Source: PALSA-612 sp963776375
GTDB taxonomy: Bacteria > Actinomycetota > Thermoleophilia > Gaiellales > Gaiellaceae
DNA length: 64,000 bases
Assembly: GCA_963776375.1 (NCBI GenBank)
Contig: CAVZMF010000011.1
Coordinates: 1-64,000 of the forward strand
Direction of reading: 5' to 3'
Shown: one piece after another, positions 15,707 through 24,559 of the stretch
Layout of the letters: each line of letters starts with the position of its first letter
How positions within the stretch are numbered: the stretch's first letter is position 1
Program-made: the position numbers and the translations under genes
The notes under the pieces: model-generated
What the model was told of the DNA's origin: nothing
The model's database searches: none
The model's input: the letters and a program-made list of their open reading frames with translations, nothing else

Positions 15707-15731
15707 TCCGCCACTCTCCCAAGGAGGCTTC

Positions 15732-17123
15732 ATGAGCACAGTCGTCAGCGCCGCCGACGAGGCTCGGAACGAGCTCGGCGCGTCCTTCGCGGGCCAGCTG
15801 ATCGGCCCCAGCGACGCGGAGTACGACGAAGCGCGCGTCCTGTTCAACGCGATGATCGACAAGCGCCCGGCACTCGTCGCCCGGTGCGCAAATCCAGAGG
15901 ACGTCGCGGCCGTGATCGGCTTCGCGCGCAAGCACGACCTCCCGCTCGCGGTCTCGGGCGGCACCCACAACGGAGGCGGCCTGGGCAGCGTCGACGAGGG
16001 CGTCGTCGCCAACCTCTCGCTGCTCAAGGAGGTCACGGTCGATCCCGAGACTCGCACGGTGCGGGTCGGAGGCGGCTGCACGTGGGGCGAAGTCGACAAA
16101 GTCACCCATCCGCACGGACTCGCCGTGCCGACCGGGATCATCTCGACGACCGGTGTCGGCGGGCTCACGCTCGGCGGCGGCAGCGGCCACCTGACCAGGG
16201 GCTACGGCCTGACGATCGACAATCTGCTCTCAGCAGAGGTCGTCCTCGCCGACGGCCAGTTCGTGACGGCGAGCGAGGACGAGAACGCCGACCTGTTCTG
16301 GGCGCTCCGCGGCGGCGGCGGGAACTTCGGCGTCGTCACCACGTTCGTCTTCCGAGCGCATCCCGTCTCGACCGTGGTCGGCGGGCCGACGTTCTGGGCC
16401 ATCGAGGAGTCCGAGGACGTCTTGCGCACGTACCGCGAGTTCCTCCCGGCCGCGCCGCGGAACCTCTCCGGCTTCTTCTGTTACCACTTCGTGCCGCCCG
16501 CGCCGCCCTTCCCCGAGGAGCTGCACATGCGCAAGGTGTGCGGTGTCGTCTGGTGCTTTGACGGGAACGACGAGGGCGCCGCGAAGGAGATGGCGCCGAT
16601 GCTGGCGGTTGGGACGCCGCTCATGCACGGCGTCCAGGAGATGCCCCTGCCGGCGCTGAACAGCGCCTTCGACGGTCTCTACGGGCCGGGCGACCAGTGG
16701 TACTGGCGTGCAGACTTCCTGAACGAGATCCCGGACGAGTCGATCGAGCAGAACGCGGAGTGGGGCAACAAGATGCCGACCTGGAAGTCGGGCACGCACA
16801 TGTACCCGATCGACGGCGCCGCGCACGACGTCGGCAAGGACGAGACCCCCTGGAGCTTCCGCGACGCCACGTGGTCGCAGGTGATCGTCGGCGTCGACGC
16901 CGATCCGGCCAACGCGGGCGCGCTCCGCGACTGGTGCGTTGGCTACGAGGAGGCGATCCGTCCCTACTCCGCGGGAGGCCCGTACAGCAACTTCATGATG
17001 GACGAGGGCCACGATCGCGTGAAGGCGACCTACGGCGAGCACTACGATCGACTCGCGAAGATCAAGGCCAAGTACGACCCGGACAACACCTTCCGGGTCA
17101 ACCAGAACATCCCTCCCGCGTAG
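15732..17123 (+). CDS. FAD-binding oxidase of the berberine-bridge/6-hydroxynicotine oxidase family
   Basis: 463 residues from ATG 15732 with a strong AAGGAGG site. The PCMH-type FAD domain (~residues 40-215) has the flavin-attaching histidine in SGGTHNGGG, VDPETRTVRVGGGCTWGEVD, TGVGGLTLGGGSGHL and WALRGGGGNFGVVT. The BBE C-terminus is YGEHYDRLAKIKAKYDPDNTFRVNQNI. Only single covalent FAD attachment is evident; the second Cys position of bicovalent members is not seen. The family oxidises alkaloids, sugars or amines. The substrate is unknown. A terminator hairpin follows. Confidence 0.9.
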   Translation: MSTVVSAADEARNELGASFAGQLIGPSDAEYDEARVLFNAMIDKRPALVARCANPEDVAAVIGFARKHDLPLAVSGGTHNGGGLGSVDEGVVANLSLLKEVTVDPETRTVRVGGGCTWGEVDKVTHPHGLAVPTGIISTTGVGGLTLGGGSGHLTRGYGLTIDNLLSAEVVLADGQFVTASEDENADLFWALRGGGGNFGVVTTFVFRAHPVSTVVGGPTFWAIEESEDVLRTYREFLPAAPRNLSGFFCYHFVPPAPPFPEELHMRKVCGVVWCFDGNDEGAAKEMAPMLAVGTPLMHGVQEMPLPALNSAFDGLYGPGDQWYWRADFLNEIPDESIEQNAEWGNKMPTWKSGTHMYPIDGAAHDVGKDETPWSFRDATWSQVIVGVDADPANAGALRDWCVGYEEAIRPYSAGGPYSNFMMDEGHDRVKATYGEHYDRLAKIKAKYDPDNTFRVNQNIPPA

Positions 17124-17134
17124 CACGGACATTC

Positions 17135-17167
17135 GGGGCCGGGCGCCTGCACGGAGCGCCCGGCCCC
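17135..17167. terminator. GC-rich hairpin after the BBE oxidase
   Basis: Arms GGGGCCGGGCGC and GCGCCCGGCCCC (12 bp) with a 9-nt loop, 12 nt after the stop codon and without a U-tract. Confidence 0.6.
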
Positions 17168-17170
17168 GCG

Positions 17171-17176
17171 TAGCAT
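17171..17176 (+). promoter_or_regulatory. -10 box TAGCAT, leaderless promoter
   Basis: TAGCAT ends 6 nt before ATG 17183, so the transcript should begin at or next to the start codon. Confidence 0.45.
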
Positions 17177-17182
17177 CGCGGC

Positions 17183-17863
17183 ATGAGCTGGGACGAGGAG
17201 TTCTCGGTCGGGTACGACGCATGGTCGGCCCACATGACCGAGGACGTGCCCTTCTACGTCGGGCTGGCGGAGGAGTCGGAGGGGCCCCTCGTCGAACTCG
17301 CCGTCGGGAGCGGACGCGTCGCGATCCCGGTCGCGCGGGCGACCGGCCGGACGGTCGTCGGGATCGACTCGTCGCCGGCGATGCTCGAGCAGGCGAGCCG
17401 AAACGCCGACGCCGCAGGCGTGGAGCTCGATCTGCGGGAGGGCGACATGCGCGACCTCGAGCTCGGTGAGCCGGCGGGGCTGATCTACTGCCCGTTCCGC
17501 GCGCTCCTGCACCTACCGACCTGGGCCGACCGGCGCCGCACCTTCGAACGCGTCGCGGCCTCGCTCGGGCCGGACGGCCGGTTCGCCTGGAACGCCTTCG
17601 CCTTCGACCACCAGATCGCAGCGCGCCTCGACGGGCAGCATCAGGACGCGCCCGTCCCGCACTCCCTCCGCTACGACGTGGCGGACAACCGGATCGACAT
17701 CCTGCTCGACGCAGGCGGAGCGAGCTCACTGTGGTGGACGACGAAGAACGAATGGCTCGGCCTCGTCGACGTCGCCGGACTCGAGGTCGAGGCGCTCTAC
17801 GGCGACTTCGACCGGAACCCGCTCACCCCCGAGAGCCGCGAGTACGTCTTCGTTACGCGCTAG
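17183..17863 (+). CDS. SAM-dependent class I methyltransferase
   Basis: 226 residues from ATG 17183. Motif I is LVELAVGSGRVAIPVA (ExxxGxGR), then VVGIDSSPAMLEQA (acidic residue contacting SAM ribose), and motif II/III REGDMRDLEL and LIYCPFRALLHL. This is the common Methyltransf_25 group. No substrate clue is visible. It is preceded by a leaderless -10 box and converges with the MBL gene at 17860, overlapping it by 4 nt. Confidence 0.82.
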   Translation: MSWDEEFSVGYDAWSAHMTEDVPFYVGLAEESEGPLVELAVGSGRVAIPVARATGRTVVGIDSSPAMLEQASRNADAAGVELDLREGDMRDLELGEPAGLIYCPFRALLHLPTWADRRRTFERVAASLGPDGRFAWNAFAFDHQIAARLDGQHQDAPVPHSLRYDVADNRIDILLDAGGASSLWWTTKNEWLGLVDVAGLEVEALYGDFDRNPLTPESREYVFVTR

Positions 17864-18426
17864 AGGGACAGCGCGCGCTCGAGCGCCGTGCGATCTGCGG
17901 GGTCGGCGTGCGTCGGGAGCACGACGTCGACGGGCAGGTCGAGCAACGGGCGCAAGCGCTCGACCACTTCCTCGGCGGCGATGCCCGGCCCGGGCCAGTC
18001 GGGGTGTACCTGGAGCCCGTTGCCGCGGTCGATCAGCGTGTCCCCGGCAACCACCGCGCGACGGCTCTCCACGTAGAGGACGAGGTCGATCGGCTCGAAG
18101 GCTTCGAACGCGCGGACGCCGAACCGCAACAGGTCGCCGGCGCGGAACACCTCTCCCTGCACCGGATCGGGATCGTGCGCGTCCGGCGGCGGCACGTAGA
18201 TCGGCAGGCCGAACTGCGGCGCGTCGCGACGGTGCCACGGACACGTGAGCACGACTGCGTCCGCGCGCTCGAGGAGGTCCCCGGGAACGTCGACCGGGTC
18301 GAAGAGCAAGACGACGTCGCCGGTGTCGACGGCGTAGGACGAGACCATCTGGTCCCACGTCTGGCCCGGCTTCCACTCCGGATGCGCTGCCTTCCAGTGC
18401 CAGACGCCCGCCGCGACCTCGCGCAT
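17860..18426 (-). CDS. Metallo-beta-lactamase-fold hydrolase-like protein
   Basis: 188 residues from ATG 18426. The MBL fold is suggested by VWHWKAAHPEW ... YAVDTGDVVLLFDPVD, LTCPWHRRDAPQF in place of HxHxDH, YVESRRAVVAGDTLID and VDVVLPTHADP. The metal motif is reduced (H-R-R-D), so catalytic ability is uncertain. It sits downstream of a second MBL gene whose stop codon overlaps its -10 box. Confidence 0.7.
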   Translation of the reverse strand: MREVAAGVWHWKAAHPEWKPGQTWDQMVSSYAVDTGDVVLLFDPVDVPGDLLERADAVVLTCPWHRRDAPQFGLPIYVPPPDAHDPDPVQGEVFRAGDLLRFGVRAFEAFEPIDLVLYVESRRAVVAGDTLIDRGNGLQVHPDWPGPGIAAEEVVERLRPLLDLPVDVVLPTHADPADRTALERALSL

Positions 18427-18433
18427 GCCGCGG

Positions 18434-18439
18434 ATCCTA
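18434..18439 (-). promoter_or_regulatory. -10 box TAGGAT, leaderless promoter
   Basis: On the minus strand TAGGAT ends 7 nt before ATG 18426. Its TAG is also the stop codon of the upstream MBL gene. Confidence 0.45.
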
Positions 18440-19348
18440 GGTAGCCGCGGCCAGCGGCAGCACCGGCTCGCCCTGGCCGAGGCCCATCTCGCCCGTCTCC
18501 GAGCATGTGCGGTGCTCGACCGAGTGCTCGTGGCCGGGGACGGCGTGCTCGAGCCGCGAGAGCACGCGGCCGCTCTCGACGCGCGCCGGGAAGTCGTGGA
18601 TCGGGATCACGTAGTCCCCGGAGTTGAGCGCCTTCTTGATCGCCGCCTTCTCCTGCCGCTTGGTCGTCCCGTGGTTCCCGGTCGTCGCCGGCTCGAAGTC
18701 GAGCACCTGCCAGGTCGGATCGACGATCTGGTTGTGGACGTCGTAGATCACGTCGCCGCAGATGCAGGCCTTCTCGCCGTCGGCGAGGTCGACGACGATG
18801 TTCATCGACCCCTCGGTATGGCCGCCGGCAGCCTCGCAGACGATGCCGGGGAAGATCTCGTCCGGGCCGGACAGGTCGAGGTCGAGCAGGCGCAGCGCGC
18901 CCGGCGTGTGCAGCCGGTCGATGTGGTGCTTCACGTACTCGGCCGGGTACTGCTCGCCCATCAGCCCGGAGGCGGAGTACTCGAGCTCGCGCCGGCTCAT
19001 GATCACCGGCGTCGACATCGGGAAGCCCGCGTCCTGTCCGGCGTGGTCGATGTGCGTGTGCGTGTGGAGGATCGCGCAAATGTCGGCGCGTTCGAGCCCG
19101 TGCCCGGCGAGCGTGGCATCGAGGCCCTGGCCCTCGCCGATGTAGCCCGTCATGTGCAGGCGCTCCATGATCTCGGGTCCGCTCGCGCCCGTGTCGACCA
19201 GGATCGGCCCGACCGGGTTGCCGAGGACGAGCACGCCCCAGGTCGGAACGCGCGTGCGGATCCCCATGTTGCGGGCGAGCACGAGGAAACTCGACTCGAG
19301 CTCGATCTCGATCAGGGGCAGGAGCTTGATTTCGTGTGCTGGCATCAC
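18437..19348 (-). CDS. N-acyl-homoserine-lactonase-like MBL hydrolase
   Basis: 303 residues. The metal-binding HxHxDH motif is intact in ILHTHTHIDHAGQ, followed by GGHTEGSMNIVV (second His), ICGDVIYD (bridging Asp) and VIPIHDFPAR (last His). This is the arrangement of AiiA/AttM-type lactonases, though many members hydrolyse other lactones or esters. Whether it quenches quorum signals is not shown. It starts near ATG 19348 or 19345 after a GGAGGG-like site. Confidence 0.8.
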   Translation of the reverse strand: MMPAHEIKLLPLIEIELESSFLVLARNMGIRTRVPTWGVLVLGNPVGPILVDTGASGPEIMERLHMTGYIGEGQGLDATLAGHGLERADICAILHTHTHIDHAGQDAGFPMSTPVIMSRRELEYSASGLMGEQYPAEYVKHHIDRLHTPGALRLLDLDLSGPDEIFPGIVCEAAGGHTEGSMNIVVDLADGEKACICGDVIYDVHNQIVDPTWQVLDFEPATTGNHGTTKRQEKAAIKKALNSGDYVIPIHDFPARVESGRVLSRLEHAVPGHEHSVEHRTCSETGEMGLGQGEPVLPLAAAT

Positions 19349-19401
19349 GGTCCCTCCTCACTCGATTCGCGGCGAACGCTAAACCCTCGCCCGCAGCGGC
19401 G

Positions 19402-19764
19402 CTACGGATTCCAGATCACGAGCGCGATCGTGGCCACGCCGAGAACGGCGCCGGCGAGCGCGAACGCGAGGGCGTCCCGCGTCTCGAACGGCGCCCACTC
19501 GCCGCGTTCCAGCGCGGCGTCGACGATCCGCTGCCGTCGATAGCCCTGGACGATGAAGGCGACGCCGACGATGCCGAACGCAACGCCGATCGCCTCGTAC
19601 GGCCATTTCGTGCCCTTCGCCAGCTCCGGCAGCAGCTTGCCGGCGGCGAAGCTGACGGCGAGCGACGTCAGCCCTGTGCGCCACCAGGCGAGGTAGGTGC
19701 GCTCGTTCGCGAGCCGTGTTCGCCGGGTGGCGTCGCGCGCCTCGTCGAACGGCTGCCCGGGCAT
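19402..19764 (-). CDS. DUF202 (YidH-type) membrane protein
   Basis: 120 residues from ATG 19764. The N-terminal motif DATRRTRLANERTYLAWWRTGLTSLAVSFAAGKLLPE is diagnostic of DUF202 (LAxERTxLAWxRT). Three membrane helices follow at ~30-50, 60-80 and 97-118. The function is not known. It stands alone. Confidence 0.85.
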   Translation of the reverse strand: MPGQPFDEARDATRRTRLANERTYLAWWRTGLTSLAVSFAAGKLLPELAKGTKWPYEAIGVAFGIVGVAFIVQGYRRQRIVDAALERGEWAPFETRDALAFALAGAVLGVATIALVIWNP

Positions 19765-19905
19765 CGACTTCGAGTCTACGAGCCGCTCCGGCGCACACTC
19801 TGCTTGTCCCGGACGGGCCTGTCGGCCGGGGACCCGGGCATCGGGACCGAAAGGGCGTGTCCGCGCGGCGACGCCGTGGGCGGGAGCGCTCTCCGCGAGC
19901 CGTGC

Positions 19906-20491
19906 TCAGGCTTCCACATGTCCCGCCGAGCCGTGTCCCGGGGACTGTCCCCCGGACATGGCCTCGAGGTCCTCTCGCGTGAGCCCGAAGAGGACGCCGT
20001 CGACCCACTCACCCCCACGAAGGTAGGCACGACGCTTCACGCCTTCACGGACGAAGCCGGCCCTCTCGGCATGCGCGATCGCGCGCTCGTTGAACCCGTA
20101 GACCTCGAGCTCGAGCCGGTGGTAGTCGAGGTCGAAGATCAGATGCCGCTGCAGCAGGCGGGCAGCGCCGTCCCCGAGCCGGCGGCCGCGGAAGTCCGGG
20201 TGGACGGCGAGGCGCTGCAGGAAGGCGATCCGGCTGCGGCGGTTGCGCACCTCGAAGCCGAGCGCGCCGGCGCGACACCACTCCCCGTCGTCCCGCGCCT
20301 CGATCACGAAGCGGCCGAACTCGCCCGGCTCTGCCGAGCGAGCGGTCGATCTCGTCGAGGAGGTCGGATCGGTCCCGCGCGCCGACGGCGGCGAGGAACG
20401 GCTGCACCTCCTCGTGCGACAGCAGCTCGACGAGGAAGTCGACGTCCTCCCACTCCGCGCGGCGCAGCCTGACGCCGTCGCCCTCGATCAC
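19906..20491 (-). CDS. RimJ/RimL-type GNAT acetyltransferase, one frameshift
   Basis: GTG 20491 overlaps the DMT stop codon (GTGA), so it is coupled. The frame shifts near 20335 by one extra base. Joined, it reads VRLRRAEWEDVDFLVELLSHEEVQPFL ... FGRFVIEARDD ... RLAVHPDFRGRRLGDGAARLL (acetyl-CoA loop) ... LEVYGFNERAIAHAERAGF. After LTREDLE the last ~17 residues are encoded by a palindromic repeat (19934-19958), which supplies the stop. It probably acetylates an N-terminal amine or a small molecule. Confidence 0.7.
19934..19958. repeat. REP-like palindrome at the 3' end of the GNAT gene
   Basis: Near-perfect palindrome with arms TGTCCCGGGG and CCCCCGGACA around ACTGT. It extends the GNAT reading frame. 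It is similar in style to the GGGGGACAG palindrome at 24398. Confidence 0.5.
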
Positions 20492-21396
20492 GGCGCCGTC
20501 CTCAGCTCGGCCCGCCGGCGCAGCGCGAGCGCACCCGACCCGAGCGCGACGCCGAGCAGGATCAGCGCCAGGCCTGCGAGCGCCGACCAGCGCAGCGGCT
20601 CGCCCAGGATCGTGGCGCCGTAGAAGACCGCGAACGGCGGCATCAGGTAGGTGACGAGCGACAGCCTGGCAGCGCCGTGCAGGCTGAGCACGTGGAAGAG
20701 GAGCAGCTGCGCGAAGGCCGTTCCCGCCAGCGCGAGCGCGAGCAAGGAGGCGACCGACTTCCAGCCCGGTGCGTGCGACGGCCACTCGACGATGCCCCAG
20801 GGCAGGAGCACGAGCGCGCCGTAGAACACCGTCGCAGTGGCCAGTACCGGCCCCGCCACGGTCCTCGTCCGCGTCTGGCCGTAGAGCCCGCCGGCGGCGT
20901 AGGAGACGGACGAGAGCACGACCGCGAGCGTGCCGGCCACGGCCCACCAGCCGTTGCCCGGATCGACGCCCGTGAGCACGCCGACCCCGACGAGACCGAG
21001 CGCGATCCCGATGGTCCGCTCCCGGGTCGGCCGCTCGCTGGGCAGGAAGCGGATCGCGAGCAGCGCCGTGAACACGGGCACGCTGGCCTGGGCGACGCCG
21101 GCGACGCCCGAGTCGATGTGCTTCTCGCCCCAGGCGATCAACGTGAACGGCACCGCCGCGCTGATCAGCCCGAGGACGATCCCCTCGCGCCACACGGACG
21201 CGACCTCTCTCGTGGCCCGCACCGCGCCGCCGCGCGTCACGGCCAGGAACACGAACAGCGGCACGAAGGCGATCACGAGCCGTAGCATCATCAGCGTCGG
21301 CGGCTCGAAGTCGCGGTCCGCGACCTTGATGAACATGTAGGAGGCTCCCCAGATGGCCGCGAGCAGCAACACGGCAGGGAGATACCGCTGTCTCAC
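20488..21396 (-). CDS. DMT-superfamily (EamA) exporter 1
   Basis: 302 residues from GTG 21396, which overlaps the stop of the second EamA gene (GTGA). Ten hydrophobic helices in two EamA repeats are visible (LAAIWGASYMFIKVADRDFEPP; IAWGEKHIDSGVAGVAQASVPVFTAL; TYLMPPFAVFYGATILGEP). It is 30-35% similar by eye to its neighbour, so tandem duplication is likely. Probable metabolite efflux; substrate unknown. Confidence 0.85.
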   Translation of the reverse strand: MRQRYLPAVLLLAAIWGASYMFIKVADRDFEPPTLMMLRLVIAFVPLFVFLAVTRGGAVRATREVASVWREGIVLGLISAAVPFTLIAWGEKHIDSGVAGVAQASVPVFTALLAIRFLPSERPTRERTIGIALGLVGVGVLTGVDPGNGWWAVAGTLAVVLSSVSYAAGGLYGQTRTRTVAGPVLATATVFYGALVLLPWGIVEWPSHAPGWKSVASLLALALAGTAFAQLLLFHVLSLHGAARLSLVTYLMPPFAVFYGATILGEPLRWSALAGLALILLGVALGSGALALRRRAELRTAP

Positions 21397-22295
21397 GCGC
21401 GGGCTCCCGCGGCCGCGCGGCGGCGGAGTCGTCCCTGGGCAACGCCCGTGCCGAGGGAGACGCCGGCCAGGATCAGCGCTAACCCGGCCAGGTCGGTGAA
21501 GCTGAGGGATTCGTCGAGGATCGTCGCGCCGTAGAAGAGCGCCATCGGCGGCACGAGATAGGTGACGAGGATCGCGCGCGAGGCGCCGGCGCCGGTGATG
21601 AGCGCGAAGTAGAGGACGTAGGCGAAGCCGAGACCGATCACGCCGAGGAAGACGACGGAGCCGATCACCTTCCACCCGGGCACGCTCGAAGGCAGCTGGG
21701 CCAGGCCGAAGGGGAGCGAGATCAACGCCGCCAGCGTGGTCGTGCCGAACGCGATCGTCGCTGCGGGCATGTCGCGCAGGTAACGGCCGCCGGCCAGCGA
21801 GGACGCCGCGTAGCAGAAGCCGGTCAGGACGACCGCGAGGGCACCGAGCACGCTGCCGCTCGGCACCGCGCCGACGAGCAGCGCTACCCCGCCGAAGCCG
21901 ACGAGCACGCCGAGCAGCCGGTCGCCGGACACGCGCTCGGAGCGCACGAAGCAGACGGCGAGCAGCGCGGTGAAGAGCGGCGCGCATGCCTGGAGGAGCG
22001 CGGCGAGGCCGGAGTCGATCCGCGTCTCGCCCCAGGCCAGCAGCCAGAACGGCACGACCGAGTTGAAGAGCGCGACGAAGAGGAAGGCGACGAGATGGCC
22101 GCGAACGTGCCCCACCGCCGACCGCACCGGCATCCGCGTCGCGACGATGACGAGGAGCGTGAGCGCGGCGAGCAGCAGGCGGCCCGCGACGAGCGCGGAA
22201 GGCTCGAGCTCCTCGACCGCCACCTTGATGAACATGAACGACGATCCCCAGATCGCCGAGAGTCCGAGCAGCATGACGAGATGGCGCCGGCTCAC
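21393..22295 (-). CDS. DMT-superfamily (EamA) exporter 2
   Basis: 300 residues from GTG 22295. The EamA repeats are clear: LLGLSAIWGSSFMFIKVAVEELEP, LAWGETRIDSGLAALLQACAPLFTALLA and VTYLVPPMALFYGATILDESLS. First gene of a GTGA-linked trio with EamA 1 and the acetyltransferase, divergent from purL. Confidence 0.85.
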   Translation of the reverse strand: MSRRHLVMLLGLSAIWGSSFMFIKVAVEELEPSALVAGRLLLAALTLLVIVATRMPVRSAVGHVRGHLVAFLFVALFNSVVPFWLLAWGETRIDSGLAALLQACAPLFTALLAVCFVRSERVSGDRLLGVLVGFGGVALLVGAVPSGSVLGALAVVLTGFCYAASSLAGGRYLRDMPAATIAFGTTTLAALISLPFGLAQLPSSVPGWKVIGSVVFLGVIGLGFAYVLYFALITGAGASRAILVTYLVPPMALFYGATILDESLSFTDLAGLALILAGVSLGTGVAQGRLRRRAAAGARA

Positions 22296-22336
22296 GTCGA
22301 CTCAAAACGTACCCGCGCCCCGTCGGGTTCCCCGAC

Positions 22337-22342
22337 TAGACT
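22337..22342 (+). promoter_or_regulatory. -10 box TAGACT upstream of purL
   Basis: TAGACT lies 10 nt before CTG 22353, the first plausible in-frame start of PurL. Confidence 0.4.
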
Positions 22343-22352
22343 GAAACGTCTT

Positions 22353-24240
22353 CTGGCGACGCTCCAGCAGCAGCCCCTCCGCGACGATGCTCTACACAGG
22401 GCCCTCGGACTCACCGACGGGGAGCTGGAGCGCATCTGCGGCCTGCTCGGGCGCGAGCCGAACCATTTCGAGCTCGCCGTTTTCTCGCTGCTCTGGTCGG
22501 AGCACTGCGGGTACAAGCACTCCGCGCTGCTGCTGAGGCGGCTGCCGTCGACTGGCGATCGCGTGCTCCAGGGGCCCGGCGAGAACGCCGGCGTGCTCGA
22601 CCTGGGCGACGGCGAGGCGGTCGCGTTCAAGGTCGAGAGCCACAACCATCCTTCGGCCGTCGAGCCCCTCCAGGGCGCTGCCACGGGCGTCGGCGGGATC
22701 CTGCGGGACGTCTCGGCGATGGGAGCGCGGCCGATCGCGCTGCTCGACCTGCTCCGCTTCGGCGCGCCCGACGACCACTTCGACCGCGCCGTCGCGGGCA
22801 TCGGCGCCTACGGCAACTCGGTCGGCGTCCCGACGGTCGGCGGCGAGGCCGTGTTCGACCCGGACTACGCCGACAACTGCCTCGTCAACGCGATGTGTGT
22901 CGGGCTGCTGCCGTCCGAGCGAGTCACGCGCGCGGGCGCGACGACCGCGGGCACCGTGCTCGTCCTCTACGGCGCGACGACGGGCAGGGACGGCATCGGC
23001 GGCGCCAGTGTGCTGGCGAGCCAGGAGCTCGGCGAGGGCTCGGCGGAGAAGCGGCCGTCGGTGCAGATCGGCGACCCCTTCACGGGCAACCGCCTGATCG
23101 AGGTCTCGCTCGAGCTCGTCGAGCGCGGGCTGGTCGACTCGCTGCAGGACTGCGGCGCCGCCGGTCTCGCCTCGGCGCTGGCCGAGATGGCGCGCGACGG
23201 GGCCGGCGTCGACGTCCACCTCGACCGTGTCCCGCTGCGTGAGCCGGACCTCGAGGCCTGGGAGATCATGATCTCCGAGAGCCAGGAACGGATGGTCGCC
23301 GCCGTCGCGCCTGAGCGGCTGCGCGAGGTGGCCGAGGTGCTCGAGCGCTGGGAGCTGCCGTTCGCGGAGATCGGCGTGGTCACGGCGAGCGGCGAGCTGC
23401 GCGCGCTGGTCGGAGACGAGGTCGTCGGGGCGATCCCGGCCCGTTTGCTCACGGACGAGTGCCCCCGTTACGAGGTCGGGCGGAAGCCGGGGCCGCGGAG
23501 GAGCGCGTCCCCGGATCCCGCGAACCTGGCACCGAAGACGCCGATCTTCGAGCGCTACGACCATCTGGTCGGCTCTCGCACGGTGCGCCGGCCCGGGCTC
23601 GATGCCGCCGTGCTGCGGCTCTCCGGGATGCGCGGGCTTGCGGTCTCGCTGGACGGCCCTCCGCCGGGCGAGCGCGACCCCTTCCGGGCCGGGCGCCTCG
23701 CCGTCTACGGCGCGGCGCTGAACGTCGCCTGCGCGGGCGGCGAGCCGATCGGGCTCACCGACTGCCTCAACTTCGGCAATCCCGAGAAGCCCGAGATCGG
23801 CTGGGAGCTGGCGCAGGCGATCGATGCGATCGCGGAGGCGGCCGAGGAGCTCGGCGTTCCCGTCGTCTCCGGCAACGTCTCGCTCTACAACGAGACCGGC
23901 GGCCGGGCGATCCCGCCGACGCCCGTCGTCGGCTGCGTCGGGCTCGTCCGCGACGTCACGCAGATCCCCACGCGCTGGCGCCGCGGCGACCGCGTCGCGC
24001 TCCTGCGCGGCGAGGGCGCCGGGCTCGTGCGCTTCGTGTGGGAGAACGCGCACCTGTTCTCGCTGGCCCACGACATCTCCTGGGGCGGTCTCGCCAAGGC
24101 GCTCCACGAGGCCGCAGCCTGGTCGGGGATCCGAGGCCACCGACCTCGACGTCGTCGAAGGCGAGGGCCCCGGCGTGGTCGTCGCCTATGCCGGCGAGCC
24201 GCCCGCCTGGGACGACGTCTTGGAGCTCGGCACCGTTTAA
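22353..24240 (+). CDS. purL: Phosphoribosylformylglycinamidine synthase II (PurL), truncated 3' end
   Basis: ATP-dependent conversion of FGAR to FGAM in purine synthesis. Clear motifs: LGREPNHFELAVFSLLWSEHCGYKHS, VAFKVESHNHPSAVEP, GGEAVFDPDY, TGRDGIGGASVLASQEL, LQDCGAAGLASALAEMA, VSGNVSLYNETGG and LAHDISWGGLAKALHEAA. No ATG/GTG fits; CTG 22353 just after a TAGACT box is used, with low certainty. One extra base near 24127 shifts the frame; the new frame ends at TAA 24238-24240 after VLELGTV. The last 30 or more residues are missing, replaced by a repeat-rich 319-bp stretch. At ~629 residues it is short for the family (~720-740). Confidence 0.85.
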
Positions 24241-24559
24241 GTGCCCCGCCCAGCGATACATGTCGGCTTCTGGCCCGCGATCACGCGGCGCGCTGCTCCC
24301 GCTCCGGCCGCGGCAAAGCCGCGACCTCCGCTCCTGGCCGGCTCCGTCGAGCCTACGCCGGCTACGTCCTCAGTCGCGCCCGTATCGACTACGGCATGGG
24401 GGACAGACTAAGTCTGTCCCCCATTCGGTTTCTAGCCGCTCCCTGCGTCCTTGCCCATGGTTCGGGGCGCGTCGTCGGGCTTCGCCCGGCGACGCTGCCG
24501 GAAACAGCGCTTGGTGCTCCCGACCCACAAGCTCGACGGCATCACTGGAAGGGGCACTG
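24241..24559. repeat. Palindromic repeat cluster between purL and purF
   Basis: This 319-bp gap has no gene but several hairpins: GCGGCAAAGCCGC near 24310; a perfect 12-bp-arm palindrome GGGGGACAGACT/AGTCTGTCCCCC (24398-24422); and GCGTCGTCGGGC-TTC-GCCCGGCGACGC (24469-24495). The text CTCCCTGCGTCC after the second hairpin resembles the sequence next to the hairpins of the element at 42980-43270. The cluster begins where the PurL C-terminus is lost, so insertion into the end of purL is likely. Confidence 0.65.

Noticed and set aside
24398..24422. Rho-independent terminator of purL
   Set aside because: Perfect palindrome but no U-tract, located 160 bp after the purL stop and part of a wider repeat cluster; classed as a REP-like element instead.
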